A DNA stretch of 64,000 nucleotides from Massilia soli (GTDB lineage: Bacteria > Pseudomonadota > Gammaproteobacteria > Burkholderiales > Burkholderiaceae_D), in the NCBI RefSeq assembly GCF_016809835.1, contig NZ_JAFBIL020000004.1, positions 124,001 through 188,000 of the forward strand, in the 5' to 3' direction. The position numbers were made by a program, and so were the translations under genes. The notes beneath the pieces were generated by a model that saw nothing but the letters and a program-made list of their open reading frames with translations, made no database searches and was not told the origin of the DNA. Below, piece by piece: positions 48,833 through 58,954 of this stretch; position 1 is the first letter of the stretch; every line of letters starts with the position of its first letter.

Positions 48833-50203
48833 ATGTTAGATAACTTAACCCAACGCCTTGCCAAGGTCGTCAAGACCATGCGCGGTGAGGCGCGTCTGAC
48901 CGAATCGAACACCGCCGACATGCTGCGCGAAGTGCGCCTCGCGCTGCTCGAAGCCGACGTGGCGCTGCCCGCGGTGCGCGAATTTATCGCCCGCGTGAAG
49001 GAAAAGGCGCTGGGCGAAGAAGTCATCGCTTCGCTGTCGCCGGGCCAGGCCCTGGTTGGCGTGGTCCAGCGCGAGCTGGCCGTCCTGATGGGCGCCGACC
49101 TCGGCCCGGAAGCGTCGCAACTAAGTTTTGCGCAGCAGCCGCCGGCGGTCATCCTGATGGCAGGCTTGCAGGGTGTCGGTAAAACGACCACCGTCGGCAA
49201 ACTGGCCAAATACCTGCGCGAGCAGAAGAAGAAAAAAGTGCTGACCGTGTCGGCCGACGTGTATCGTCCGGCCGCGATCGCCCAGCTCGAAATGATCACC
49301 AAGCAGGTCGGCGCGGACTTCTTCCCGTCGACCAGCGCCGACAAGCCGGTCGACATCGCGCTCGCCGCCCTCGACTGGGCGCGCAAGCACTATCACGACG
49401 TAGTCATCATCGACACCGCCGGCCGCCTCGGTATCGACGAAGCGATGATGCAGGAGATCAGCGCGGTCCACAAAGCGGTCAAGCCGATCGAGACCCTGTT
49501 CGTGGTCGACGCGATGCTCGGCCAGGATGCGATCAATACCGCCAAGGCCTTCAACGACGCGCTGCCGCTGACCGGTATCGTACTGACCAAGCTTGACGGC
49601 GATTCGCGCGGCGGTGCTGCGCTGTCGGTACGCCACATCACCGGCAAGCCGATCAAGTTTGCCGGCGTCTCCGAAAAACTCGACGGCCTCGAAGCCTTCG
49701 ACGCGCAGCGCATGGCCAACCGCGTGCTGGGCATGGGCGACATCCTGGCGCTGGTGGAAGAAGCCCGCAAAGGCGTCGACTCGAAAGCGGCGGCCGATTT
49801 GGCCAACAAGATCAAGGTCGGCGGCCGCTTCGACATGAACGACTTCAAGTCGCAGCTCGGACAGATGAAGAAGATGGGCGGCATGGCCTCGCTGGTCGAC
49901 AAGCTGCCGGCCCAGTTCCAGCAAGCCGCGGGCGGCGCCAACATGGACCAGGCCGACCGCCAGGTGCGCCGCATGGTCGGCATCATCGATTCGATGACGC
50001 CGCAGGAACGCGCCAAGCCGGAGCTGATCAAGGCTACCCGCAAGCGCCGCATCGCGGCCGGCGCCGGGGTGCAGGTGCAGGAAGTAAACCGCATGCTGGC
50101 GCAGTACGACCAGATGCAGACCATGATGAAAAAGCTCAAGGGCGGCGGCATGATGAAGATGATGCGCTCGATGAAGGGCATGATGCCCGGCGGGATGCGC
50201 TGA
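48833..50203 (+). CDS. ffh: Signal recognition particle protein Ffh
   Basis: 456 aa. N domain, then the GTPase with GLQGVGKTTTVGKLAKYL near residue 110, VSADVYRPAAIAQLEM, IIDTAGRLGIDEAMM and TKLDGDSRGGAALS. The Met-rich M domain ends in MMKKLKGGGMMKMMRSMKGMM. It binds 4.5S RNA and targets membrane proteins. Start MLDNLTQRLAKVVKTMRGE is the family start. Confidence 0.98.
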   Translation: MLDNLTQRLAKVVKTMRGEARLTESNTADMLREVRLALLEADVALPAVREFIARVKEKALGEEVIASLSPGQALVGVVQRELAVLMGADLGPEASQLSFAQQPPAVILMAGLQGVGKTTTVGKLAKYLREQKKKKVLTVSADVYRPAAIAQLEMITKQVGADFFPSTSADKPVDIALAALDWARKHYHDVVIIDTAGRLGIDEAMMQEISAVHKAVKPIETLFVVDAMLGQDAINTAKAFNDALPLTGIVLTKLDGDSRGGAALSVRHITGKPIKFAGVSEKLDGLEAFDAQRMANRVLGMGDILALVEEARKGVDSKAAADLANKIKVGGRFDMNDFKSQLGQMKKMGGMASLVDKLPAQFQQAAGGANMDQADRQVRRMVGIIDSMTPQERAKPELIKATRKRRIAAGAGVQVQEVNRMLAQYDQMQTMMKKLKGGGMMKMMRSMKGMMPGGMR

Positions 50204-50210
50204 CAAAAAA

Positions 50211-50231
50211 GGGGGGCGAAGCCCCCCTTTG
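50211..50231 (+). terminator. Terminator of ffh
   Basis: GGGGGGC-GAA-GCCCCCC stem flanked by AAAAAA and TTT, eight bases after the ffh stop. The T-run is short on the plus strand but the stem is very stable. Confidence 0.75.
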
Positions 50232-50381
50232 CCGCTCCGTACGGGGAAAAAAGCACCATTCCCCCTATGAAAACGGCCGAAATTTTCGAAAAACACTTGC
50301 AACAACAGTAAATCCCCACCAATATAGGCCGGTGCGTTCAATTGCGCAATTTCCCCATGTGTTCGTTTAGGAGGCTCGAAG

Positions 50382-50747
50382 ATGGCAACAGCCAAAAAAT
50401 CCCCAGCAGCGCCAGCAAAAAAAGCAGCCGCTAAGCCAGCTGCCAAGAAGGCCGCTCCAGCAAAAGCTGCAGCAGAAAAAAAACCAGCAGCTCCACGCAA
50501 GCCTAATGCAGCCTTCATGAAGGCAATGACGCCGTCGGATGTCCTGGCACAAGTTGTTGGTTCGACCCCGCTGCCACGCACTGAAGTGACCAAGAAGGTC
50601 TGGGACTACATCAAGAAGCTGGACCTGCAAGACCCGGCGAACCGTCGCATGATCAACGCGGACGACAAGCTCAAAGCTGTCTTCGGCGGCAAAGCACAGG
50701 TGTCGATGTTCGAAATGACCAAGCTCATTTCCGATCACCTGAAATAA
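50382..50747 (+). CDS. SWIB/MDM2-domain protein with histone-H1-like N-terminus
   Basis: 121 aa. The first 45 residues are KKAAAKPAAKKAAPAKAAAEKK-type, much like the H1-like protein at 33.4-34.4 kb. The rest is a SWIB domain: TPSDVLAQVVGSTPLPRTEVTKKVWDYIKK, MINADDKLKAVFGG and VSMFEMTKLISDHLK. Bacterial SWIB proteins occur in chlamydiae and some Proteobacteria and are thought to act on DNA topology or chromatin. GGAGG lies before the ATG. Stands alone with its own terminator. Confidence 0.94.
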   Translation: MATAKKSPAAPAKKAAAKPAAKKAAPAKAAAEKKPAAPRKPNAAFMKAMTPSDVLAQVVGSTPLPRTEVTKKVWDYIKKLDLQDPANRRMINADDKLKAVFGGKAQVSMFEMTKLISDHLK

Positions 50748-50776
50748 AAAGAATTAGCCTGTCCAGGCAAAGTGAA

Positions 50777-50811
50777 AAGGCCCCGGTTGAAGAACCGGGG
50801 CCTTTTTGTTT
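50777..50811 (+). terminator. Rho-independent terminator of the SWIB gene
   Basis: AAGGCCCCGGTT-GAAG-AACCGGGGCCTT stem followed by TTTGTTT, 30 bp after the stop. Confidence 0.92.
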
Positions 50812-50817
50812 GAGACC

Positions 50818-50896
50818 GTCATTCCCGCGAAGGCGGGAATCCATCAGCCGCATCTTAAACCGGCGACCTATCGGTCCCCGCATTCGCGGGGACGAC
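50818..50896. repeat. REP-like dimeric repeat, copy 4
   Basis: GTCATTCCCGC-GAAG-GCGGGAAT (50818-50840) and GGTCCCCGC-ATTC-GCGGGGACGAC (50872-50895), between the convergent SWIB and alkaline phosphatase genes. The right half shows compensated changes (CCCC with GGGG instead of TCCC with GGGA), which supports a selected hairpin. Confidence 0.9.
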
Positions 50897-50918
50897 GGCG
50901 ACGCTGGCGGTTCTCACA

Positions 50919-52289
50919 CTAAAACCCGAACGCCGCCTTCATCAGGTGAAACACCCTGGTGTTCTCCATCGTGCCTTTGAAGGCCTGCGATCCGGCGCCG
51001 GTCGCGAACAGCTTCACATCGCCGCCGCCGTGCGTCTCGCCGGTGAACCGCACCCCGGCCTCCTGCTTGTAGTCGTCGGCAAGCACCTGCTCGCTGGTCA
51101 GCTCGACCCGCTCGCCCTTGCGGTTCGGACCATTCCCGAACACCAGCGTGGTGTAGGTCTTGCCATCGGCATCGCGCGCCGGCTGGCCGTCGTGGTAGCT
51201 GCGCACGATATCGAGGATCGGGTTGCCGCGCCTGGCGTAGCCGTTGAACGTCAATGTGTGGTCATGGTCCGCCGTCACCACGATCAGGGTGTTCTTCAGC
51301 CCCGGGTCGATCGCTTGCATCTTGTCGACCGCCGCCTGCACCGCGTCGTCCATCGCCACCGCATCGACCAGCGCATTCTTGGCGTTCGATCCATGCAGCG
51401 CATGATCGATCTTGCCGCCTTCGACCATCAGGAAGAAGCCATCCGGGTCATGCGCCAGCAGGTCGATCGCCTTGCGCGTCATTTCCGACAGGCTTGGCTG
51501 CTCCGGACGCCGCGTCAGCTCGTAATCGAGATGGGTGTCGGCGCTGTAAATGCCGACGAACTTGCGCGCCAGCGGCGCGCCGATCATGCCATTGCGGTCC
51601 AGCGCCACCGAGTAGCCGCGCGCCGCAAACTCCGCCATCATGTCGCGGCCGTCCGCCCTGCCCTTCGGATTGCGCTCCTTGTCGTATGGCGTAAAGTGGT
51701 TGCGCCCTCCACCCATCAGGACATCGACGCCATCCTTCAGCGCCGCGTTGTAGCCCGCGCCTCCCGGCACCACCTGCGCTGCGATCGAGTACGCGGCGTC
51801 GCGGTCGCACACATGCGAGAACGTCGAGGCCGGCGTGGCATGCGTCAGCTCGGTGGTGGTGATCGCGCCCACCGCCTTGCCCCTGGCCTTGGCCAGTTCC
51901 AGGATGGTCGGCGCCGCGCGGCCGTTGCCTTCGCCGCAGCGGTCGATGGTGGCATTGCCGTTGGCGTCCTTGGCAGGCGACACCGGCTTCGCGCCGGCCA
52001 TCGAGATGACGTCGTTGTTGATCTTAATGCCGGTCATGTATGCCCCCATCGACGGCGCGCTGTCGGTGGTCTGGGCGTCGTTCGAGTAGGTCTTCAGGCG
52101 CGCCGTGCGTTCGAACTTCTCGAAGTTGAGCAGGCCTTCTTCCTTGTACTTGTAGATGCGGGCGGCCGTGATGGTGGTCGGGCCCATGCCGTCGCCAAGG
52201 AAGAAGATGATGTTCTTCGCGGGACCGGCGGCGTACGCCGGGGCGATCGCGGCGGCCAGCAGCAGCGCGGGGAGTCGGTTTGGTTTCAT
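50919..52289 (-). CDS. Alkaline phosphatase (PhoA family), secreted
   Basis: 456 aa. A signal peptide (LPALLLAAAIAPAYAAG) is followed by KNIIFFLGDGMGPTTITAARI with a metal-binding Asp, nucleophile Ser in TTDSAPSMGAYMTG, then FFLMVEGGKIDHALHGSN, VVTADHDHTLTF and FTGETHGGGDVKLFATG for zinc ligands. It hydrolyses phosphomonoesters in the periplasm. A second, related enzyme lies next to it. No Pho box was identified with confidence in the 30-bp gap. Confidence 0.95.
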   Translation of the reverse strand: MKPNRLPALLLAAAIAPAYAAGPAKNIIFFLGDGMGPTTITAARIYKYKEEGLLNFEKFERTARLKTYSNDAQTTDSAPSMGAYMTGIKINNDVISMAGAKPVSPAKDANGNATIDRCGEGNGRAAPTILELAKARGKAVGAITTTELTHATPASTFSHVCDRDAAYSIAAQVVPGGAGYNAALKDGVDVLMGGGRNHFTPYDKERNPKGRADGRDMMAEFAARGYSVALDRNGMIGAPLARKFVGIYSADTHLDYELTRRPEQPSLSEMTRKAIDLLAHDPDGFFLMVEGGKIDHALHGSNAKNALVDAVAMDDAVQAAVDKMQAIDPGLKNTLIVVTADHDHTLTFNGYARRGNPILDIVRSYHDGQPARDADGKTYTTLVFGNGPNRKGERVELTSEQVLADDYKQEAGVRFTGETHGGGDVKLFATGAGSQAFKGTMENTRVFHLMKAAFGF

Positions 52290-52319
52290 TGTTGAGCCCT
52301 GTTCATTGTGCGCCGCGGC

Positions 52320-53651
52320 TTACCAGCCAGCTGCCGCCTTGATGACCTTGAAAACGTGCGTGTTGTCGATGGTGCCGTGGAAGCGTTCCGCGCCCGCGCC
52401 GATGGCGCCGAGGTAAACGTCGGTGCCGCCGTGGGTCTCGTTGCCCGGCGCCATGCGCACCACCGCTTCCTGGTGGTAGTCGTCGGCGCTGACAATGGCG
52501 TCGGTCAGCGCCGCTTGCGTTGCGCGGCCGCCCTGGACGCGGTTCTCGCCGGTGCCGAAGCCAATGATGGTGACCGGCGCGCCGTCAAGGTCGCGGCGCA
52601 GCTTGCCGTCGGGGAGCTGCTTGATCAGTCCCAGCACGCCAGGCTCGGTGGCCGTGGTCGGGCCGGTGCGCTTGGCATAGCCGTTCAGCAGCAGCGTGTG
52701 GTCATGGTCGGCGGTGGCGACGATCAGGGTATTCTTCAGACCCGGGTCAATCGCCTGCATCTGCGTGATCGCGGCCTTGAGCGCCTGGTCGAACGCCACG
52801 GTCTCCTGCAGCGCGCGTTTGGCGTTGGTGGCGTGCAGGGCCAGGTCGATCAGGCCGCCTTCAACCATCAGGAAGAAGCCGTTCGGGTTTTTCGACAGCA
52901 CGCCTATGGCTTTGGAAGTCATCTCGGTCAGGCTCGGCTCTCTGGCCGGGTCGCGCAGCGCGTCGAAGCTCATGTCGGACGGGGCGAACAGGCCGATCAC
53001 CGGCTGGCCTGGGCGTTCGTCGAGCGCCTTCATCTCGGCCGTGTTCATCGGCGTGCGGTAGCCCCTGGCGCGCAGTTCAGCCAGCAGGTTGCGGCCGTCG
53101 CCACGCTTGACGAAAGCGTCGACGCCGCCGCCCAACACGAGATCGAGCCCCGCCGCGCCAAGTGCGGCGTTGTAGCCAGCTCCGCCCGGCACCAGCGACG
53201 CGGCGATCTCGCCTTCAAGCTCGCGCCTGGGCACGTGCGCATACGTGGCCGCTGGCGTGGCGTCGGTGACGCGGGTGGTGGTGACCAGCCCGGCCGACAT
53301 GCCGCGCTGCTTGGCCAGTTCAGCCAGGGTCACCGCGCCCATCGAGATCACGCCGTTGTTCGCCTTCACCCCCGTCATGTAGGCGGTCATCGAGGCGGCG
53401 CTGTCGGTCACCTGGGCGTCGTTCGAGTAGGTCTTCACGAACGCCGATTCGGGCAGCGTGTCGAGCGTCAGCTGGCCGTCTTCGCCCACCGCGTAGATGC
53501 GCGCGGCGGTCAAGGTGTTGATCCCCAGGCCGTCGCCAAGGAAGAAGATGATGTTCTTCGGCTGGGCGCCTGCGCTTTGCGGTGGCGGCGCGGTGGCGCA
53601 TCCGGCCAGGCCCGCCAGCAATGCGGCGGCCGCAACGAGGTGAAGTCGCAT
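52320..53651 (-). CDS. Alkaline phosphatase (PhoA family), predicted lipoprotein
   Basis: 443 aa. It begins with a lipoprotein signal (AALLAGLAGCATAPPP; lipobox LAGC) and so is likely membrane-anchored, unlike its neighbour. Metal and nucleophile motifs: KNIIFFLGDGLGINTLTAARI, TDSAASMTAYMTG, FFLMVEGGLIDLALHATN, VATADHDHTLLL and GNETHGGTDVYLG. The two enzymes share the whole fold and order of motifs, indicating an old tandem duplication. The Asp-His of the first copy (KIDHALHG) is Asp-Leu (LIDLALHA) here, which may change a metal ligand. Confidence 0.95.
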   Translation of the reverse strand: MRLHLVAAAALLAGLAGCATAPPPQSAGAQPKNIIFFLGDGLGINTLTAARIYAVGEDGQLTLDTLPESAFVKTYSNDAQVTDSAASMTAYMTGVKANNGVISMGAVTLAELAKQRGMSAGLVTTTRVTDATPAATYAHVPRRELEGEIAASLVPGGAGYNAALGAAGLDLVLGGGVDAFVKRGDGRNLLAELRARGYRTPMNTAEMKALDERPGQPVIGLFAPSDMSFDALRDPAREPSLTEMTSKAIGVLSKNPNGFFLMVEGGLIDLALHATNAKRALQETVAFDQALKAAITQMQAIDPGLKNTLIVATADHDHTLLLNGYAKRTGPTTATEPGVLGLIKQLPDGKLRRDLDGAPVTIIGFGTGENRVQGGRATQAALTDAIVSADDYHQEAVVRMAPGNETHGGTDVYLGAIGAGAERFHGTIDNTHVFKVIKAAAGW

Positions 53652-53672
53652 GTTGTGCCTTATCGTGTTGAG

Positions 53673-54296
53673 TTATTCGTGGAATTCCCACTTCTTCCAT
53701 GCGCCGAGCACCGCGTTGGGGTACTTCGGCTTGCCGCGGCTGCCGTTGTAGCGGCCCAGCGCCAGGTACAGGTTGCCCTTCTCCATGTCGAGATACATCC
53801 GCAGGATCGAGCAGCCGTAGCGCAGGTTGGTCTGCATGTGGAAGAGTTTGCTGCGGTCGTTGTCGCCGATGACTTTGGCCCAGAACGGCATCACCTGCAT
53901 GTAGCCGCGCGCGCCGACCATCGACACCGCGTACTTGCGGTATGCCGATTCGACCTGGATCAGACCGAGCACCAGGCCTGGGTCCAGCCCGGCCCTGCTC
54001 GATTCATACCATGCCGCTTCGAGGAACTCGCGGCGCGACAGGTCATCGGGGATCTTGCGCTTGAGGCGCTCGGACATCTGCGCCAGCCAGCGCTCGTAGC
54101 GCAGGCGCGCGGCTTCGTCGCGGAACACCGGCTTGGGCGGCCGCGCGTCCTTGATGGCGTTGGCCAGCGCCAGCCGGACGCCGTCGGCCATCGCTTCTTC
54201 TTTCTGGTTGCCGGCCTGCGCCACATTGGCGCAGGCGAGCAGCACCACCAGCGCGGCGCCGGCGATGCCTCCAATGCTTATACTGCTGCGCTTCAC
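53673..54296 (-). CDS. Lytic transglycosylase (SLT domain)
   Basis: 207 aa from a GTG whose GTGA overlaps the proS stop. A signal peptide ([19 protein letters not shown]) precedes an SLT-like lysozyme fold: [31 protein letters not shown] with the catalytic Glu in [20 protein letters not shown] and [15 protein letters not shown], and [17 protein letters not shown]. It should cleave peptidoglycan to 1,6-anhydro ends. The proS-slt pair is common in betaproteobacteria. Confidence 0.94.
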   Translation of the reverse strand: MKRSSISIGGIAGAALVVLLACANVAQAGNQKEEAMADGVRLALANAIKDARPPKPVFRDEAARLRYERWLAQMSERLKRKIPDDLSRREFLEAAWYESSRAGLDPGLVLGLIQVESAYRKYAVSMVGARGYMQVMPFWAKVIGDNDRSKLFHMQTNLRYGCSILRMYLDMEKGNLYLALGRYNGSRGKPKYPNAVLGAWKKWEFHE

Positions 54297-56026
54297 TGGG
54301 CGAGTTTGCCCTTGATGAAGTCCACCATGCCGGCGACCGGCACTGCGGTTGCTTCTGCATCGCGGCGGCCCTGGTATTCCAGGTTGCCTTCCTTCAGGCC
54401 ACGGTCGCCGATGACGACGCGGTGCGGCACGCCGATCAGCTCCCAGTCGGCGAACATCGCGCCCGGGCGCAGGCCGCGGTCGTCGATGACGACGTCCACG
54501 CCGGCTGCCTGCATGGCCGCGTACAGCTTGTCGGTTTCTTCCTTGACCATCTCGCTGCGGTCGTAGCCCATCGGGCACAGCACCAGCTCGAACGGCGCGA
54601 TCGCGGTCGGCCAGATGATGCCCTTGTCGTCGAAGTTCTGCTCGATCGCCGCGCCCAGGATACGGGTCACGCCGATGCCGTAGCAGCCCATCTGCAGCGG
54701 CGCCGGCTTGCCGTTCTCGTCGAGGAAGGTGGCCTTCATCGCTTCCGAGTAGGCGGTGCCAAGCTGGAACACGTGGCCCACTTCGATACCGCGCTCGATC
54801 GCCAGCACGCCTTTGCCGTCCGGCGACGCGTCGCCTTCGATCACGTTGCGCAGGTCGGCCACTTCCGGCTCGCCCGCGTCGCGGCCCCAGTTGGCGCCAG
54901 TGTAGTGGAAGCCTTCGGCGTTGGCGCCGCAGACGAAATCGGTCATGTTGGCCACCGTGCGGTCAGCCACCACGCGCACCGCTTGCAGCGCGCCGATCGG
55001 GCCCAGGTAGCCAGGGATGGTGCCGTAGGCTGCGAGGATCTCGTCTTCGGTCGCGAAGCGGTGGTTCGCCAGGCCCGGCACTTTGCCGACCTTGACTTCG
55101 TTCAGCTCATGGTCGCCGCGGATCAGCAGCAGCCAGTTTTCCTTCGTGACTTTGCCTTCCAGCTCGCGCTCGACGGTCAGGGCGATCGACTTGACGGTCT
55201 GCGACAGGTCGACCTTGAGCATCTCGGCCACCGCTTCGCACTTGGTGGCGCCTGGCGTGGCGATCTTGGCGAGCTCCTGGGAGGCGGCGGCGCGCTCGCC
55301 GGTCAGCGCCAGCGCTTCGGCCGCTTCCATGTTGGCGGCGTAGTCGGAGGTCGGGCAGTAGACGATCGCGTCTTCGCCAGTGCTGGCGATGACGTGGAAT
55401 TCATGCGAGCCGGTGCCGCCGATGGCGCCGTTGTCGGCCGCCACCGCGCGGAACTTCAGCCCGAAACGGGTGAAGATGGCGGTGTAGGCGTCGAACATGA
55501 CCTTGTACGAGGCCTGCATGCTGGCCAGGTCGCGGTCGAACGAGTAGGCGTCCTTCATGGTGAATTCGCGGCCGCGCATCAGGCCGAAACGCGGACGGCG
55601 CTCGTCGCGGAACTTGGTCTGGATATGGTAGAAGTTCAGCGGCAGCTGGCGGTACGACTTGATCTCGCCGCGCACCACGTCGGTGATGACTTCTTCGGAG
55701 GTCGGCTGGATCGCGAATTCGCGGCCATGGCGGTCTTTCACGCGCATCAGCTCAGGGCCCATTTTCTCCCAGCGGCCGGTCTCCTGCCACAGTTCGGCAG
55801 GCTGCACCAGCGGCATCAAGAGCTCGATCGCGCCTGCCTTGTTCATCTCGTCCCGGATAATCGCTTCGACCTTGCGGATCACGCGCAGACCGGTCGGCAT
55901 ATAGGTATAAATGCCCGAACCGAGTCGTTTGATCATCCCGGCGCGCATCATCAGCTGGTGGCTGACGATTTCGGCGTCGGATGGCGCATCTTTAAGAGTT
56001 GAAATAAAAAAACGGGAGGCACGCAT
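54293..56026 (-). CDS. proS: Prolyl-tRNA synthetase
   Basis: 577 aa starting [30 protein letters not shown]. Class II motifs: [19 protein letters not shown] (motif 1), [23 protein letters not shown] (motif 2) and [19 protein letters not shown] (motif 3). An editing (YbaK-like) insertion domain lies between motifs 2 and 3 and an anticodon-binding domain at the C-terminus. It charges tRNA-Pro. The start has GGGAGG seven bases upstream. Confidence 0.98.
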   Translation of the reverse strand: MRASRFFISTLKDAPSDAEIVSHQLMMRAGMIKRLGSGIYTYMPTGLRVIRKVEAIIRDEMNKAGAIELLMPLVQPAELWQETGRWEKMGPELMRVKDRHGREFAIQPTSEEVITDVVRGEIKSYRQLPLNFYHIQTKFRDERRPRFGLMRGREFTMKDAYSFDRDLASMQASYKVMFDAYTAIFTRFGLKFRAVAADNGAIGGTGSHEFHVIASTGEDAIVYCPTSDYAANMEAAEALALTGERAAASQELAKIATPGATKCEAVAEMLKVDLSQTVKSIALTVERELEGKVTKENWLLLIRGDHELNEVKVGKVPGLANHRFATEDEILAAYGTIPGYLGPIGALQAVRVVADRTVANMTDFVCGANAEGFHYTGANWGRDAGEPEVADLRNVIEGDASPDGKGVLAIERGIEVGHVFQLGTAYSEAMKATFLDENGKPAPLQMGCYGIGVTRILGAAIEQNFDDKGIIWPTAIAPFELVLCPMGYDRSEMVKEETDKLYAAMQAAGVDVVIDDRGLRPGAMFADWELIGVPHRVVIGDRGLKEGNLEYQGRRDAEATAVPVAGMVDFIKGKLAQ

Positions 56027-56056
56027 ATGGATGAATTCTTTTTAAAAAGAGAGAGT

Positions 56057-56062
56057 TATAAT
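56057..56062 (+). promoter_or_regulatory. Consensus -10 element (TATAAT) between proS and rppH
   Basis: A perfect TATAAT on the plus strand in an A/T-rich spot of the 203-bp divergent region. The -35 is not convincing (TTCTTT at 15 bp). It probably serves rppH; the same A/T-rich patch may hold the proS promoter on the other strand. Confidence 0.5.
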
Positions 56063-56229
56063 CAACCTAATTTTAAAGGATTAGCTGGCCGATGCGACCA
56101 TTCTTTGTACAAACAAACCCGTTTGATGCGGTATCTGCCGTTTTCGCGCTGCGAAAACCTGGTGGATGCCCGGATATGTGGGCAAAAATGTAAGAAGGCG
56201 CCCGGCCGCAGAAAGTTTCGAGGTGCACT

Positions 56230-56853
56230 ATGCTCGATCGTGAAGGGTTCCGCCCCAACGTCGGCATCATCCTGCTAAACGCCCAGAACGAGGTGTGGTG
56301 GGGCAAGCGGGTGCGCGAGCACTCGTGGCAATTCCCGCAAGGGGGCATTAAATACGGCGAAACGCCGGAACAGGCGATGTACCGCGAGCTGGAAGAAGAA
56401 ATCGGCTTGCGGCAGGAGCACGTCAAAATCGTGGGTCGTACCCGCGATTGGCTGCGCTATGAAGTGCCCGATCATTTCATCAAGCGCGAGATTCGCGGGC
56501 ATTACCGCGGGCAAAAGCAGATCTGGTTCCTGCTGCGGATGGTCGCGCGCGATAGCGAAGTTAACCTGCGCCTGACCGACCACCCCGAGTTTGACGCCTG
56601 GCGCTGGCATGATTACTGGGTGCCGCTCGATGTCGTGATCGAATTCAAGCGCGATGTCTATCAGCGCGCCTTGCAGGAGCTGTCGCGCTTCCTGTCCTGG
56701 CCGGCGCATGCCGGGCAGGAACGCCGGCACACGCCGCGCTACCTGCGCCAGCCGCATCCCCAGCGCGCCCAGCAGCCGGCGCCGCAGGTGGTGGCGGTCG
56801 AGCCCCAGTGCGTCGTGGTGCAGGAATTGGTATTGGCTCCTGGAAAGAGCTAG
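56230..56853 (+). CDS. rppH: RNA pyrophosphohydrolase
   Basis: 207 aa beginning [17 protein letters not shown]. The Nudix box at residues 38-60 ([20 protein letters not shown] followed by IGL) has all catalytic glutamates. Typical RppH segments [30 protein letters not shown] follow. It removes pyrophosphate from mRNA 5' ends and starts decay. The C-terminal 45 residues are Gln/Pro/Arg-rich and not part of the core. Divergent from proS, a common arrangement. Confidence 0.97.
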   Translation: MLDREGFRPNVGIILLNAQNEVWWGKRVREHSWQFPQGGIKYGETPEQAMYRELEEEIGLRQEHVKIVGRTRDWLRYEVPDHFIKREIRGHYRGQKQIWFLLRMVARDSEVNLRLTDHPEFDAWRWHDYWVPLDVVIEFKRDVYQRALQELSRFLSWPAHAGQERRHTPRYLRQPHPQRAQQPAPQVVAVEPQCVVVQELVLAPGKS

Positions 56854-56892
56854 TCGGCGGCGGGGATGGGTGGACAGCGGTACAATACGCCC

Positions 56893-57312
56893 ATGTTCAC
56901 CCCGTCCTCCCATGATGTGCGGCGCTTCTTCTGCGAAGCGTTCCGCAAGCAGCGCGCCGGCGAAGTCCTGACCCCGATGGATGCCATCGCGGCCGACTGG
57001 ATTTCCCGGCACCCCGAATACGCCGATGTCTTATCCGACGCCGACAGCGCCATTGCGCGCGACTACTCGGTCGAAGGCGGCCAGGCGAATCCCTTCCTGC
57101 ACTTGTCCATGCACCTGTCGATCGCCGAGCAGGTGTCGATCGACCAGCCGCCCGGCATCCGCGCCGCGCATCATGCGCTGGTACAGCGGATCGGCGAACA
57201 TGACGCGCACCACCAGATCATGGAATGCCTCGGCGAGATGATCTGGGCGTCGCAGCGCAATGGCACGCCGCCCGACACCGCGGCATATCTCGCCTGCGTG
57301 CGCCGCCGCTAG
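56893..57312 (+). CDS. DUF1841 family protein
   Basis: 139 aa from MFTPSSHDVRRFFCEAFRKQ. It matches the DUF1841 pattern: LTPMDAIAADWISRHPEY, NPFLHLSMHLSIAEQVSIDQPPGI, and HDAHHQIMECLGEMIW. Rich in conserved His residues, suggestive of metal binding, but function is unknown. Ends 8 bp from the convergent SulP gene. Confidence 0.93.
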   Translation: MFTPSSHDVRRFFCEAFRKQRAGEVLTPMDAIAADWISRHPEYADVLSDADSAIARDYSVEGGQANPFLHLSMHLSIAEQVSIDQPPGIRAAHHALVQRIGEHDAHHQIMECLGEMIWASQRNGTPPDTAAYLACVRRR

Positions 57313-57320
57313 GCGGCGAA

Positions 57321-58841
57321 TCACCCCAGCTTATCGTCCGCGACGTGATAGCGCGGATCCTCCAGCAGGTTCACTTCGATCATGCCCTTCGCCGTTTCCA
57401 GCACCTCGCGGCAGTCCGGGCTCAAATGCCGCAGGTGCAGGCGCTTGCCGGCCTGGCGGTAGCGGTCGGCAAGCGCGTCGATCGCCTGGATCGCCGAATG
57501 ATCCACCACCCGCGCGCGGCGGAACTCGATCACCACATCCTGCGGATCGTCCTTCGGCGAGAACATCTGCCCGAACCCGGCCACCGACGCAAAGAACAGC
57601 GAGCCTTCCAGCTCGTACACCTTCCAGCCGTTGGCATCGATCGAGGCGGTGACGCGCACGTTCTTGGCGTGCTCCCAGGCGAACACCAGCGCCGAGACGA
57701 TCACGCCGGTGATCACGGCAATGGCCAGGTCGAACGCCAGCGTAACGACCGCCACCAGCAGCCCGACGAAGATATCGGCGCGCGGCACCTTGCCGAACAG
57801 GCGGAAGCTGCCCCACTCGAAGGTCTTCTGGCACACCACGAACATCACGCCGATCAGCGCGGCCAGCGGAATGCGCTCGATCCAGGCCGAGCCGAACAGG
57901 ATGAAGGCCATCAGGAACAGCGCCGTCGCAATCCCGGACAAGCGCCCGGTCGCGCCGCTGTTGACGTTGATCATGCTCTGGCCGATCATCGCGCAGCCGC
58001 CCATGCCGCCGAACAGGCCGGTGACGACGTTGGCGGCGCCCTGCGCCATGCTCTCGCGGTTTGGCTGGCCGCGGGTGTCGGTGATTTCGTCGATCAGGGT
58101 CAGCGTCAGCAGCGACTCGATCAGGCCGACCGCCGCCAGCACCAGCGCGTACGGGAAGATGATCGCCAGCGTTTCCCAGCTCAAGGGCACCTGCGGCAGG
58201 TGGAAGGACGGGAAGCCGCCCTTGATCGACCCGAGGTCGCCCACCGTCTTGGTGTCGATGCCGCCCAGCGCCACCAGCGCCGACACGGCCAGGATGCCCA
58301 CCAGGGTGGCCGGCACCGCCTTGGTCACGCGCGGGAACAGATAGATGATCGCCATCGTCAGCGCCGCCAGACCGAGCATCGTGTAGAGCGGCGCACCGCT
58401 CATCCACTGCTGCACGCCATCGGGGCCGGCAACCTTGAAGTGGCCGAACTGCGCGATGAAGATCACCATCGCCAGCCCGTTGACGAAGCCGAGCATCACC
58501 GGGTACGGCACCATGCGTATGAACTTGCCGAGGCGCGCGGCGGCGAACAGCAGTTGCAGGATGCCCATCAGGACCACGGTGGCGAACAGGTACTCGGGCC
58601 CGTGGGCGACCACCAGCGCCACCATCACCACGGCCAGCGCGCCAGTCGCGCCGGAGATCATCCCGGGCCGGCCGCCGAAGGCGGAGGTAATAAACGCCAC
58701 CAGCACGGCGGCGTACAGGCCGGTGAGCGGCGACACCTGGGCCACCAGCGCGAAGGCGATCGCCTCGGGCACCATGGCCAGCGCCACAGTCAGGCCGCTG
58801 AGCAGGTTGGTCTTGGCGTCGCGGATATCAAAAGCAGGCAA
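57321..58841 (-). CDS. SulP-family inorganic anion transporter with STAS domain
   Basis: 506 aa. About 11-12 hydrophobic segments with the SulP signature area [19 protein letters not shown] and [30 protein letters not shown]. The C-terminal STAS domain runs from about 430 ([20 protein letters not shown]). Substrate could be sulfate or bicarbonate; no carbonic anhydrase is adjacent to decide. It is separated from the cytochrome genes by a strong terminator and so has its own promoter. Confidence 0.94.
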   Translation of the reverse strand: MPAFDIRDAKTNLLSGLTVALAMVPEAIAFALVAQVSPLTGLYAAVLVAFITSAFGGRPGMISGATGALAVVMVALVVAHGPEYLFATVVLMGILQLLFAAARLGKFIRMVPYPVMLGFVNGLAMVIFIAQFGHFKVAGPDGVQQWMSGAPLYTMLGLAALTMAIIYLFPRVTKAVPATLVGILAVSALVALGGIDTKTVGDLGSIKGGFPSFHLPQVPLSWETLAIIFPYALVLAAVGLIESLLTLTLIDEITDTRGQPNRESMAQGAANVVTGLFGGMGGCAMIGQSMINVNSGATGRLSGIATALFLMAFILFGSAWIERIPLAALIGVMFVVCQKTFEWGSFRLFGKVPRADIFVGLLVAVVTLAFDLAIAVITGVIVSALVFAWEHAKNVRVTASIDANGWKVYELEGSLFFASVAGFGQMFSPKDDPQDVVIEFRRARVVDHSAIQAIDALADRYRQAGKRLHLRHLSPDCREVLETAKGMIEVNLLEDPRYHVADDKLG

Positions 58842-58881
58842 GGGAGACTCCAGGGCAGGCGCCGGCGCGCCGCAGAAATGA

Positions 58882-58927
58882 AAAAATCCTTTCGCACCGG
58901 AGCGTGGCGCCGGCTGAAAGGATTTTT
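58882..58927 (-). terminator. Rho-independent terminator of the cytochrome c pair
   Basis: A 12-bp outer stem AAAAATCCTTTC/GAAAGGATTTTT encloses an inner GC-rich hairpin. On the minus strand the T-run follows. It lies between the cytochrome genes and the SulP gene. Confidence 0.9.
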
Positions 58928-58954
58928 GGGGTCATCAATACGATGACCGGGGGA

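Noticed and set aside
57225-58946. A 573-codon frame opposite the SulP gene
   Set aside because: Antisense to a clear membrane transporter; the His/Arg/Gln-rich product has no family features.
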